From Bacteroidota bacterium (GTDB lineage Bacteria > Bacteroidota > Bacteroidia > Bacteroidales > JADFUO01): DNA of 20,504 nucleotides. The notes below the pieces were generated by a model. It made no database searches. It saw only the letters and a program-made list of their open reading frames with translations, and was not told where the DNA came from. Shown here one piece after another: positions 1 to 6,343 of the stretch. Positions within the stretch are counted from its first letter, which is position 1. Each line of letters begins with the position of its first letter. The stretch spans positions 1 to 20,504 of the forward strand of contig JAUWKH010000005.1 of the NCBI GenBank assembly GCA_030614305.1, read 5' to 3'. The translations under genes were made by a program, and so were the position numbers.

Positions 1-20
1 CGTTGGTCGAAAGTAAAAAG

Positions 21-92
21 TGAAGCGAAGCAAACGACACGAAGTCCATACGGATTCACTTCGTTTCATTAGCCCGCATGGGCCCGTATGGG
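21..92. repeat. Interspersed hairpin repeat, copy 1 (GAAGCG/ACGAAGT family)
   Basis: This non-coding stretch upstream of moeA recurs in other spacers of the window. Positions 21-45 are identical to 6141-6165, and 34-64 are identical (31 nt) to 9529-9559. ACGAAGT (39-45) and ACTTCGT (58-64) form a 7-bp inverted repeat around CCATACGG. The right end is two tandem near-palindromic decamers, CCCGCATGGG (73-82) and CCCGTATGGG (83-92). I see no transposase and no gene in 1-131. Its role is unknown; a REP/MITE-like element is an inference. Confidence 0.8.
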
Positions 93-131
93 ATAAAAGT
101 CTTTAAGGGAAATAAAACTTGTTAAAAAAGC

Positions 132-1304
132 ATGATTTTACTGGAAGAAGCATATAAGCTAATTATGGATTCGGCCTTTGAGCTTAATCACGAAAAAGTT
201 GAAATCGGTAAAGTTTTTAACAGAATACTTGCCGAAGATATAATATCGGATATAGATATGCCTCCGTTCGATAAATCGGCTATGGATGGTTATGCTTGCC
301 GTTTGGAAGATATAAAAAATGAACTTGAAGTAATTGAAATCATCCCTGCCGGAAAACCACCGCAAAAAAGCATTTCCAAAAATTTATGTTCAAAGATAAT
401 GACCGGAGCTATGCTTCCTCAAGGAGCTGATTGTGTTATAATGGTTGAACATACTGAAATTACTCCTGATAAAAAAGTTCGTTTTGTAAAAGAAACAACA
501 AATAAAAATATTGCTTATAAATCGGAAGACATAAAAATCGGTGATGTTGTTCTTAAAAAAGGAACCCTGATAAAACCACAACACATTGCAGTATTGGCAT
601 CTGTGGGATGTGTTAATTCTTTGGTTTTCAGACAAGCACGTGTTGGGATTATTTCAACAGGTAATGAAATAGTGGAACCAAAATATAAACCCGGCTTATC
701 ACAAATCAGAAATAGTAATGCTTATCAATTGATTGCACAGGTAGAAAAAATGGGAGCAATCCCAAAATATTTCGGAATAACAAGGGATGATGAACAAGCA
801 AGTTATGAAATTATTGAAAAAGGATTAGAAGGGACTGATGTATTACTTTTAACAGGTGGTATTTCAATGGGCGATTTTGATTTTATTCCCGAAATATTAG
901 ACAAATTAAAAGTGAGGCAGTTATTTCAAAAGCTGGCAGTTAAGCCCGGTAAACCAACAATATTTGGTATTCGTGATAAGAAATTTGTTTTTGGATTGCC
1001 CGGTAATCCTGTGTCATCTTTTAATATTTTTGAGTTATTAACTAAGCCGTTTATTTATAAAATGATGGGTTATGATTATAAACCTCTGAACATAAAAATG
1101 CCATTAGGTAAAACTTATAAAAGAAAAAAATCAGACAGAAAATCATTTATTCCTGTTAAGATAAAAAATGACTTGGTATTTCCTTTGGAATATCATGGCT
1201 CGGCTCACATAAATGCACTTTCCGATGCTGATGGTTTAATTAGTGTTCCAATTGGTAAAACAATTTTAAATAAAGGAGATTTAATTGATGTTAGACAGAT
1301 TTAA
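132..1304 (+). CDS. moeA: Molybdopterin molybdenumtransferase MoeA
   Basis: MoeA inserts molybdate (or tungstate) into adenylated molybdopterin in the last common step of molybdenum-cofactor synthesis, in the cytosol. The 390-residue product is full length for the family. Recognisable blocks in order are PPFDKSAMDGYA at residues 44-55, the MTGAMLPQGADCVIMVEHTE block at 90-109, STGNE at 175-179, the MoCF-binding loop TGGISMGDFDF at 241-251, KPGKPTIFG at 271-279 and FGLPGNPVSSF at 287-297. A C-terminal beta domain follows, with GSAHI and ALSDADGL around 356-369. The acidic and lysine positions expected at the active site (D52, E179, D248, K271, K274) are present. The ATG at 132 opens directly on the conserved N-terminal helix. 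The end overlaps moaA by 17 nt, so the two are probably translationally coupled. A bound metal other than Mo cannot be excluded from sequence. Confidence 0.95.
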   Translation: MILLEEAYKLIMDSAFELNHEKVEIGKVFNRILAEDIISDIDMPPFDKSAMDGYACRLEDIKNELEVIEIIPAGKPPQKSISKNLCSKIMTGAMLPQGADCVIMVEHTEITPDKKVRFVKETTNKNIAYKSEDIKIGDVVLKKGTLIKPQHIAVLASVGCVNSLVFRQARVGIISTGNEIVEPKYKPGLSQIRNSNAYQLIAQVEKMGAIPKYFGITRDDEQASYEIIEKGLEGTDVLLLTGGISMGDFDFIPEILDKLKVRQLFQKLAVKPGKPTIFGIRDKKFVFGLPGNPVSSFNIFELLTKPFIYKMMGYDYKPLNIKMPLGKTYKRKKSDRKSFIPVKIKNDLVFPLEYHGSAHINALSDADGLISVPIGKTILNKGDLIDVRQI

Positions 1305-2088
1305 TCGTAAAATAAACTATCTGCGAATATCCGTTACCGACCGTTGTAATCTCAGATGCAAATACTGTATGCCTGAGAGTGGAATAAAATTATTGAAACA
1401 CGAAGATATTTTAAGGTTCGATGAAATAGTAAATATTGTTAAAGTAGCTGTAGATTCCGGAATTGATAAGGTGAGAATTACCGGCGGTGAACCTTTGGTT
1501 AGAAAAGATATTGTAAAGCTTATTTCTATGATACGGGAGATTGATGGGATAAAAGACTTTTCAATGACTACTAATGGTATTTTTTTGGATCAATTTGCCG
1601 AAGATTTAAAAAAAGCAGGCTTGCAACGGATAAATGTCAGCCTTGATACAATTGATCAGGAATCATATAAATTATTAACACGCGGAGGGAATGTTAACAA
1701 GGTTTTTAAAGGTATTGAAGCGGCAAAAAATGCCGGACTGAAACCCATTAAAGTTAATTGTGTAGTTTGGAATTCATCGCAGGAAAAGGATGCTAAAGCA
1801 GTTGCAAAATATTGTAAAGAAAATGACTTACAGATTCGTTATATTCATCAAATGAATCTATCAACAGGTGAATTTTCTGTTGTTGAAGGAGGTGATGGAG
1901 GCAATTGCGTCAAATGTAACCGTTTACGTTTAACTGCAAATGGAAAGTTAAAACCATGCCTTTTTGATGATCTTGAATATGATGTTAGAAAATTGGGAAT
2001 AGAAAAAGCATTAAAATTAGCTGTTGAAAATAAACCGGAATCAGGTACTTATAATCAATCTAATAAATTTTTTAATATTGGCGGATGA
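1288..2088 (+). CDS. moaA: GTP 3',8-cyclase MoaA, compact form
   Basis: A radical SAM enzyme that, in this family, converts GTP to 3',8-cyclo-GTP, the first step of molybdopterin synthesis. The radical-SAM cluster motif is C20-x3-C24-x2-C27, followed by GGEP at 66-69. The second [4Fe-4S] site is C207-x2-C210-x13-C224 with the adjoining NRLRLT, and the protein ends in the diglycine expected of MoaA. It has only 266 residues against about 325-340 for well-known MoaAs. The segment between IRYIHQM and the second cluster is about 18 residues instead of about 65, while both cluster sites are intact, so this is a compact variant rather than a truncation. I chose ATG 1288 because AAAGGAG (1272-1278) sits 9 nt upstream; an in-frame TTG lies three bases earlier. 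The stop overlaps the moaC start (ATGA). Confidence 0.88.
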   Translation: MLDRFNRKINYLRISVTDRCNLRCKYCMPESGIKLLKHEDILRFDEIVNIVKVAVDSGIDKVRITGGEPLVRKDIVKLISMIREIDGIKDFSMTTNGIFLDQFAEDLKKAGLQRINVSLDTIDQESYKLLTRGGNVNKVFKGIEAAKNAGLKPIKVNCVVWNSSQEKDAKAVAKYCKENDLQIRYIHQMNLSTGEFSVVEGGDGGNCVKCNRLRLTANGKLKPCLFDDLEYDVRKLGIEKALKLAVENKPESGTYNQSNKFFNIGG

Positions 2089-2540
2089 AAAAATTATCAC
2101 ATACAGATGACTCTGGCAAAGCAAAAATGGTTGATGTCAGTAATAAAAAAAACCAAATGCGTACTGCCAAAGCCGAGGGTTTTATTAAATTAAGCAGTAA
2201 TACAATAAATCTGATTAAAGAGAATAACATCAAAAAAGGTGATGTTTTGACCATTGCTGAGATTGCCGGCATACAGGGAGGGAAAAAAAACAGTGAACTT
2301 ATTCCGTTATGCCATCCATTGCAAATATCAAAAATTAATGTAAAAGCATACCTTACCGAAAATGGTGTTAAAATTACAAGCGAAGCAAAATGTATCGGGC
2401 AAACCGGTATTGAAATGGAGGCACTTACGTCTGTAAGCATAGCATTATTAACAATTTATGATATGTGTAAAGCTGTTGATAAAGGAATGATGATTGGGGA
2501 GATTAAATTAATAAAAAAGACCAAAAAGGATTTATACTAA
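2085..2540 (+). CDS. moaC: Cyclic pyranopterin monophosphate synthase MoaC
   Basis: MoaC rearranges 3',8-cyclo-GTP, the MoaA product, into cyclic pyranopterin monophosphate. The 151-residue protein is close to the usual 155-165. It carries the family block ELIPLCHPLQISKI at 71-84, the segment EMEALTSVSIALLTIYDMCKA at about 110-130, and the catalytic Asp-Lys pair in DMCKAVDKGM (D126, K129). These match the residues known to be essential in E. coli MoaC. The ATG overlaps the moaA stop by 4 nt, a typical coupled arrangement. A 69-nt AT-rich gap with a small inverted repeat (2570-2578 with 2585-2593) separates it from the next gene. No moaE or moaD follows, so the next two pathway proteins must be encoded elsewhere if the pathway is complete. 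Confidence 0.95.
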   Translation: MKKLSHTDDSGKAKMVDVSNKKNQMRTAKAEGFIKLSSNTINLIKENNIKKGDVLTIAEIAGIQGGKKNSELIPLCHPLQISKINVKAYLTENGVKITSEAKCIGQTGIEMEALTSVSIALLTIYDMCKAVDKGMMIGEIKLIKKTKKDLY

Positions 2541-2609
2541 ATCTTAACAAATGTTATTATTGAATTAGGAATTAATTAATAAACTAATTAATTACAAATT
2601 TATAGAAGT

Positions 2610-3866
2610 TTGAAATTTACAGAAATTAAAAAGTACGATGTAATAGTTGTTGGAGGAGGTGCTGCAGGACTTATGGCTGCCGGAATCGCTGCTGAATCAG
2701 GAGCTAAAGTATTGTTGTTGGAAAAAATGAAACGTCCGGGAAGAAAACTACGAATTACAGGTAAAGGACGTTGTAACCTGACAAATATTGCTGAAGTACC
2801 GGAATTTATAAGTCATATCGGGCCTGATGGACGTTTTCTAAGACAGGCATTTTCTCGTTTTTTTTCAGAAGATTTAATAGAATTTTTTAATACGATTGGG
2901 ATAGAAACCATAATTGAAAGAGGAGGAAGAGTGTTTCCTTCAAGCGAAAAAGCACAGGACATAGTGGATTGCCTAAAGAACTGGGTTGAGAAATCAGGAG
3001 TGATAATTAAATGTAGTTCAAGTGTAAAAAATTTAATGATTGAACACAACAGTATAAAAGGTGTTGAACTATCAAACGGAAAAATATTTTATACTGATTC
3101 TGTGATTATTGCTACAGGTGGAGCTTCTTACCCGGCAACAGGCTCAACAGGTGATGGGTATCGTTTGGCAAAAACAGCCGGACATACAATCATACCTATT
3201 CGCCCTGCTTTGGTTCCTTTGGAAACTTCAGGCAATATTGCAGCTAAGTTAGAAGGACTAAACCTGAAAAATATATCGGTTAGTGTTTGGAAAGACAGAA
3301 AAAAAATAGCTGAAAAATTCGGTGAAATGGTTTTTATGCAGTATGGAATTTCAGGACCGGTGATTTTATCGTTGAGCAGGCAGCTTGGCAAGATTTTTGA
3401 AAACGGTCAAAGACTTATATTTTCGATTGATCTTAAACCGGCTTTAGACAATAAAAAACTAGATAAACGCCTTATTCGTGATATTAATGATTTTGGAAAT
3501 TTGAAATTTCGGGAAATACTTAGAAAATGGCTTCCGCAGAAAATGGTCCCGGTATTTATTGACCTGTTGAAAATTTCTTCTGAAAAAGTTTGTCATCAGT
3601 TAAACTCAATAGAAAGAAATAAAATACTTTTGCTTTTGAAAGAATTTAAATTAGAAGTAACGGGATTAAGAGGTTTTGATGAAGCTATTATTACGGCAGG
3701 TGGAGTAAATTTGAAGGAAATTGACCCGAAAACCATGAAATCAAAATTAGTAAAAGATCTTTATTTCACAGGCGAAGTTCTAAATTTGGATGCAGATACA
3801 GGTGGTTATAATTTACAGATTGCATTTTCAACAGGATGGATGGCTGGTAAATCGGTAGTTAAATAA
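2610..3866 (+). CDS. HI0933/BaiN-type FAD-dependent oxidoreductase
   Basis: A flavoprotein of the HI0933/YhiN/BaiN family; the substrate of most members is unknown. The N-terminal Rossmann dinucleotide-binding loop is GGGAAG at 15-20, with an acidic residue (E38) ending the second strand. The family block GRKLRITGKGRCNLTN follows at about 44-59. Further markers are IATGGASYPATGSTGDGYRLA in the middle, QYGISGPVILSLS, and the C-terminal FAD-contacting stretch with FTGEVLNLD and TGGYNLQIAFSTGW. At 418 residues it is the usual length. The start is TTG at 2610; the nearby ATG at 2638 is out of frame and the Rossmann strand needs this upstream start. It lies in the Moco block on the same strand, but no function in cofactor synthesis is established for the family, so the link is only positional. 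Confidence 0.88.
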   Translation: MKFTEIKKYDVIVVGGGAAGLMAAGIAAESGAKVLLLEKMKRPGRKLRITGKGRCNLTNIAEVPEFISHIGPDGRFLRQAFSRFFSEDLIEFFNTIGIETIIERGGRVFPSSEKAQDIVDCLKNWVEKSGVIIKCSSSVKNLMIEHNSIKGVELSNGKIFYTDSVIIATGGASYPATGSTGDGYRLAKTAGHTIIPIRPALVPLETSGNIAAKLEGLNLKNISVSVWKDRKKIAEKFGEMVFMQYGISGPVILSLSRQLGKIFENGQRLIFSIDLKPALDNKKLDKRLIRDINDFGNLKFREILRKWLPQKMVPVFIDLLKISSEKVCHQLNSIERNKILLLLKEFKLEVTGLRGFDEAIITAGGVNLKEIDPKTMKSKLVKDLYFTGEVLNLDADTGGYNLQIAFSTGWMAGKSVVK

Positions 3867-3936
3867 TTATTTTGATACTGAAGTTAACACTAATGCGATC
3901 AATCGGCATTTGACAGTCAGCAATCGGCGATTAACA

Positions 3937-4012
3937 GACTGAGGACTGGAGACTGGGGACTGGAGACTGAGGACTGACCCCGAAAGCTTTCGGGGGAAGA
4001 CTGGGGACTGAA
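3937..4012. repeat. GACTGRR heptamer array interrupted by an 18-bp perfect palindrome
   Basis: In the 184-nt spacer before the MOSC-MogA gene, six direct 7-bp units run without a gap from 3937 to 3978 (GACTGAG, GACTGGA, GACTGGG, GACTGGA, GACTGAG, GACTGAC). A perfect palindrome, CCCCGAAAGCTTTCGGGG, occupies 3978-3995, and two more units follow at 3999-4012. The same association of heptamers and CCCGAAA palindrome reappears at 15901-15953. The palindrome has no following T-run, so it does not look like an intrinsic terminator on the plus strand. Just upstream, ATCGGCATT and ATCGGCGATT (around 3900-3933) form another short direct repeat. Confidence 0.85.
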
Positions 4013-4050
4013 GACTAATAATAAAAAAACCAAATATTAATAAAATTAAA

Positions 4051-4989
4051 ATGGATAAAAATAAAATAAAGATACTCTCAGTAAATATTTCTGAAAAAAA
4101 AGGTGTGATTAAACATCCTGTTAAAGAGATTGTATTAAATTCAAATGGCATTGTTGGAGATGCGCATGCAGGAGACTGGCACAGGCAGGTTAGTTTACTC
4201 GGGATTGAGAGTATTGAGAAATTTGAGAAGCTTGCAAACCGTAAAATTAATTATGGTGAATTTGCGGAAAATATCACAACTAAGGGAATAGAATTATATA
4301 AAACAAAACCTTTTGACAGGTTTAAAATCGGAGACATTGAACTGGAGGTTACGCAAATCGGTAAAAAATGCCATGGTGACTCCTGTGCAATTTTCAGGGA
4401 AATCGGAAATTGTGTGATGCCAAAAGAAGGAATTTTTTGCAGAGTTATTAAATCCGGTAAAATTGTTCCCGGAAATATAATGTTCTATTATCCGAAAGTT
4501 TTTAATATTCTTGTTATCACTTTGAGCGACAGGGCAAGCAAAGGTGAGTATGAAGACAAAAGCGGTCCGAAAATAAAAGAATTAACTGAAAATTATTTCA
4601 AAGAAATAAACTGGAAATTTAAAATTGAAAATAAGATAATTCCTGATGACCCGCAAACATTAAAAAATCTTTTGTTAAATGCCCGAAAAAATAATATTGA
4701 TGTGATTTTTACAACCGGAGGTACAGGGATCGGACCACGTGATTTTACTCCGGAAGTTATAAAAACCGTTATTGATAAAGAGATACCCGGTATTATGGAA
4801 CTGATAAGAATAAAGTACGGGCAGGAAAAACCAAATGCCTTGCTAAGCAGGGGAGTGGCAGGAGTTATGGGTAATAGCTTAATTTATTCATTACCAGGAA
4901 GTGTTAAAGCAGTTAATGAATACATGAGTGAGATTACAAAAACACTGCAACATTTGATTTTTATGTTGTTTGGGTTGGATGTGCATTAG
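4051..4989 (+). CDS. MOSC-MogA fusion protein (Moco synthesis)
   Basis: A two-domain protein of 312 residues. Residues 1 to about 148 form a MOSC domain, the fold used by Moco sulfurase C-termini and YiiM-like proteins. It has GDAHAGDWHRQVSLL at 36-50, GEFAENITT at 69-77 and the conserved cysteine in IGKKCHG (C107), with C112, C121 and C130 nearby. Residues 151-312 are a MogA/MoaB-type molybdopterin adenylyltransferase, starting FNILVITLSDRASKG, with the MPT-binding loop TTGGTGIGPRDFTPE at 221-235 and LPGSVKAVNEYM at 281-292. The second half should adenylate molybdopterin for MoeA. The first half may handle sulfur or the finished cofactor; this is inference. Such fusions are known in Bacteroidota. 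Its position in the moeA-moaA-moaC neighbourhood supports the assignment. ATG 4051 immediately precedes the first MOSC strand. Confidence 0.92.
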   Translation: MDKNKIKILSVNISEKKGVIKHPVKEIVLNSNGIVGDAHAGDWHRQVSLLGIESIEKFEKLANRKINYGEFAENITTKGIELYKTKPFDRFKIGDIELEVTQIGKKCHGDSCAIFREIGNCVMPKEGIFCRVIKSGKIVPGNIMFYYPKVFNILVITLSDRASKGEYEDKSGPKIKELTENYFKEINWKFKIENKIIPDDPQTLKNLLLNARKNNIDVIFTTGGTGIGPRDFTPEVIKTVIDKEIPGIMELIRIKYGQEKPNALLSRGVAGVMGNSLIYSLPGSVKAVNEYMSEITKTLQHLIFMLFGLDVH

Positions 4990-5016
4990 AAATTGGAAAA
5001 TAGAAATTAGAAATTC

Positions 5017-5051
5017 ATAAATCTAAAATCATAAATCATAAATCATAAATT
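5017..5051. repeat. Short ATAAATC heptamer repeats
   Basis: The 68-nt spacer between the MOSC-MogA gene and the HD-domain gene contains ATAAATC at 5017-5023, 5031-5037 and 5038-5044 and a variant ATAAATT at 5045-5051. The last three are in direct tandem. The stretch is very AT-rich, so a chance origin by slippage is likely and no function is suggested. Confidence 0.5.
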
Positions 5052-5057
5052 TAAAAT

Positions 5058-5612
5058 ATGACACGCAACGAAGCATTGGATTTACTTCACCAATACATTA
5101 AAAACGAAAAAATGCTTAATCATTGTTATGCTTCAGAAGTTGTGATGGAAGCATTAGCTAAGAGATTAGGAAGGGATGAAAGAAAATGGGCATTAGCAGG
5201 TTTACTTCACGATCTGGATGTTGAACTTGTGAATGCCGACCCAAAAGTTCATGGACTGGAAACAGCAAGAATACTTGAAGAAAAAGGCCTTGACCCGGAA
5301 ATAGTGGAAGCAATAAAAATGCACAATGAAAAAGCAACCGGATTAGAACGCAACACAGAGTTTCAGCATGCTTTGGCAGCAGGCGAAACAATAACCGGTT
5401 TGATTGTAGCAACTACTTTAGTATATCCCGATAAAAAATTGCAAAGCGTAAAACCAAAGTCCGTTAGAAAAAGAATGAAAGCAAAAGCTTTTGCTGCTTC
5501 TGTGAAACGTGAAAATATTATGGAATGTGAAAAAATCGGTATTCCTCTTGATGAGTTTATTTTAATTTGTGTTGACGCAATGAAATCAATCAGCGACAAA
5601 ATCGGGCTGTAA
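5058..5612 (+). CDS. HDIG-type HD-domain phosphohydrolase family protein
   Basis: A 184-residue protein of the HD superfamily of metal-dependent phosphohydrolases. The predicted metal ligands are H22 in NHCYASE, the HD doublet H51-D52 in GLLHDLDVE, and H65 and H89 in KVHGLETA and KMHNE. The C-terminal half (AAGETITGLIVATTLVYPDKKLQSV, then RMKAKAFAASVKRENI) is typical of the single-domain HDIG proteins common in Bacteroidota and Firmicutes. At the position where many HD enzymes have a final aspartate, this one reads GET. There is no second domain and no membrane segment, so it is a soluble cytosolic protein. The substrate cannot be told; nucleotides or small phosphate esters are usual in the superfamily. 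It lies 68 nt after MOSC-MogA on the same strand, but no Moco role is implied. Confidence 0.85.
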   Translation: MTRNEALDLLHQYIKNEKMLNHCYASEVVMEALAKRLGRDERKWALAGLLHDLDVELVNADPKVHGLETARILEEKGLDPEIVEAIKMHNEKATGLERNTEFQHALAAGETITGLIVATTLVYPDKKLQSVKPKSVRKRMKAKAFAASVKRENIMECEKIGIPLDEFILICVDAMKSISDKIGL

Positions 5613-5678
5613 AAGTTGTTAACATATAAAAAGTTAAAAATTAAATAAAAATACTTAAAATTAATCACATTTAGTAAA

Positions 5679-5686
5679 TACTTTTG
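5679..5686 (+). promoter_or_regulatory. Possible Bacteroidota -7 box upstream of the divIC-like gene
   Basis: TACTTTTG matches the TAnnTTTG -7 consensus. It lies only 7 nt before the ATG at 5694, so a transcript from it would be leaderless or nearly so. No clear TTTG -33 element lies 17-23 nt upstream. A chance match in AT-rich DNA is quite possible. Confidence 0.3.
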
Positions 5687-5693
5687 TTTTAGT

Positions 5694-5993
5694 ATGTTCA
5701 GAAAAATCCCTTCATTCTTAAAAAACAAGTTTTTTTACACTGCTTTGGCATTTATTGTATGGATGTTGTTTTTTGACAAGAATAATTTTATTTCACAGTT
5801 TGGGTTATTGTCTGACCTTAGCGAAGTAGAAAATGAAAAACAATATTATCTTCAGGGAATAGAAAATGATAAAAAAGCTACCGAAGAATTAATGACAGAT
5901 ACTATTACTTTAGAAAAATTCGCCCGTGAAAAATACCTGATGAAAAGAGATAATGAAGATATTTTTTTAATAGTCAGGGAAGAAGAGAAATGA
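5694..5993 (+). CDS. Septum formation initiator (DivIC/FtsB-like) protein
   Basis: A 99-residue bitopic membrane protein of the DivIC/FtsB family, which links with FtsL and FtsQ/DivIB to activate septal wall synthesis. A basic N-terminus (RKIPSFLKNK) precedes one transmembrane helix at about residues 13-28 (FYTALAFIVWMLFF). The DKNNFISQF that follows is characteristic of the Bacteroidota members. A coiled-coil stretch comes next, about 41-70 (EVENEKQYYLQGIENDKKATEEL), and then the family end motif EKFAREKYLMKRDNEDIFLIV. Length and layout are normal. The stop codon TGA is the first triplet of a TGAT tetranucleotide tract. The gene starts 81 nt after the HD-domain gene, so it could be the last gene of that unit or have its own promoter. 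Confidence 0.88.
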   Translation: MFRKIPSFLKNKFFYTALAFIVWMLFFDKNNFISQFGLLSDLSEVENEKQYYLQGIENDKKATEELMTDTITLEKFAREKYLMKRDNEDIFLIVREEEK

Positions 5994-6046
5994 TTGAATG
6001 ATTGATTGATTGATTGATTGATTGAATGATTGATTGATTGATTGAA
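5991..6046. repeat. TGAT/TGAA tetranucleotide tract
   Basis: From the stop codon of the divIC-like gene to 6046 the sequence is almost entirely the tetranucleotide TGAT, with two TGAA units at 5995 and 6023 and a TGAA at the end. The tract lies wholly after the stop, so changes in unit number would not alter the protein. The tract translates as low-complexity NQSI repeats on the minus strand, which is not evidence of a gene. Confidence 0.85.
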
Positions 6047-6140
6047 AGTTATTAAGAAAAAAACACTCAATAAGCAACACATAATAATCAATAAACAAAT
6101 AACAAAACTTGTCCGTTCATACGAATTCCTTACAGTCATA

Positions 6141-6190
6141 TGAAGCGAAGCAAACGACACGAAGTTAATACGTATGTATCCATATGGATG
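6141..6190. repeat. Interspersed hairpin repeat, copy 2 (GAAGCG/ACGAAGT family)
   Basis: 6141-6165 is identical over 25 nt to 21-45. After ACGAAGT it switches to TTAATACGTATGTAT (6165-6179), which is identical to 9564-9578 in copy 3, and then to CCATATGG (6180-6187). This copy therefore lacks the second hairpin arm and combines modules of the other two copies. It lies in the 350-nt gene-free spacer 5994-6343. The related phrase AAAACTTGTCCG occurs just upstream (about 6103-6114) and again at 13893-13904. Confidence 0.75.
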
Positions 6191-6198
6191 GATGACCT

Positions 6199-6228
6199 AA
6201 ATTGTTTTGGTCATTATGAATTTTTGAA
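6199..6228. repeat. Spacer repeat matching (inverted) the nested hairpin near 13925
   Basis: The reverse complement of this stretch reads TTCAAAAATTCATAATGACC followed by AAAACAATTT. The 13925-13950 region has CTCAAAAATTCA, ATGACCAAAACA and GTTT in the same order. The two differ by a small indel and a few substitutions. It lies in the AT-rich spacer upstream of the radical SAM gene; no gene was found there. Confidence 0.55.
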
Positions 6229-6343
6229 TTTGGTTCATTGGAAATTATTTGTTATTTGATTATTGAATTTTGTAATTTTATAAATTTTATGATATTTTGT
6301 TTACGATAGATCATGATATCTGAAGCTATTAATTTTGATTACA

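Noticed and set aside
1285..1287. TTG start for MoaA
   Set aside because: An ATG three bases later has well-placed AAAGGAG upstream; the earlier codon only adds one residue.
3937..4012. CRISPR array
   Set aside because: Units are only 7 bp, have no spacers, and there are no cas genes.
3867..4151. Minus-strand ORF with LQSPV repeats
   Set aside because: It is the translation of the GACTGRR array and of the antisense of MOSC; the repeats explain it.
5852..6160. Minus-strand ORF with NQSI repeats
   Set aside because: It is the translation of the TGAT tract plus the antisense of the divIC-like gene, with no protein-like features outside the repeat.
6335..6343. TTG start for the TIGR01212 radical SAM protein
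   Set aside because: The three added residues have no family support, and ATG 6344 gives the standard MKYPWGH start.
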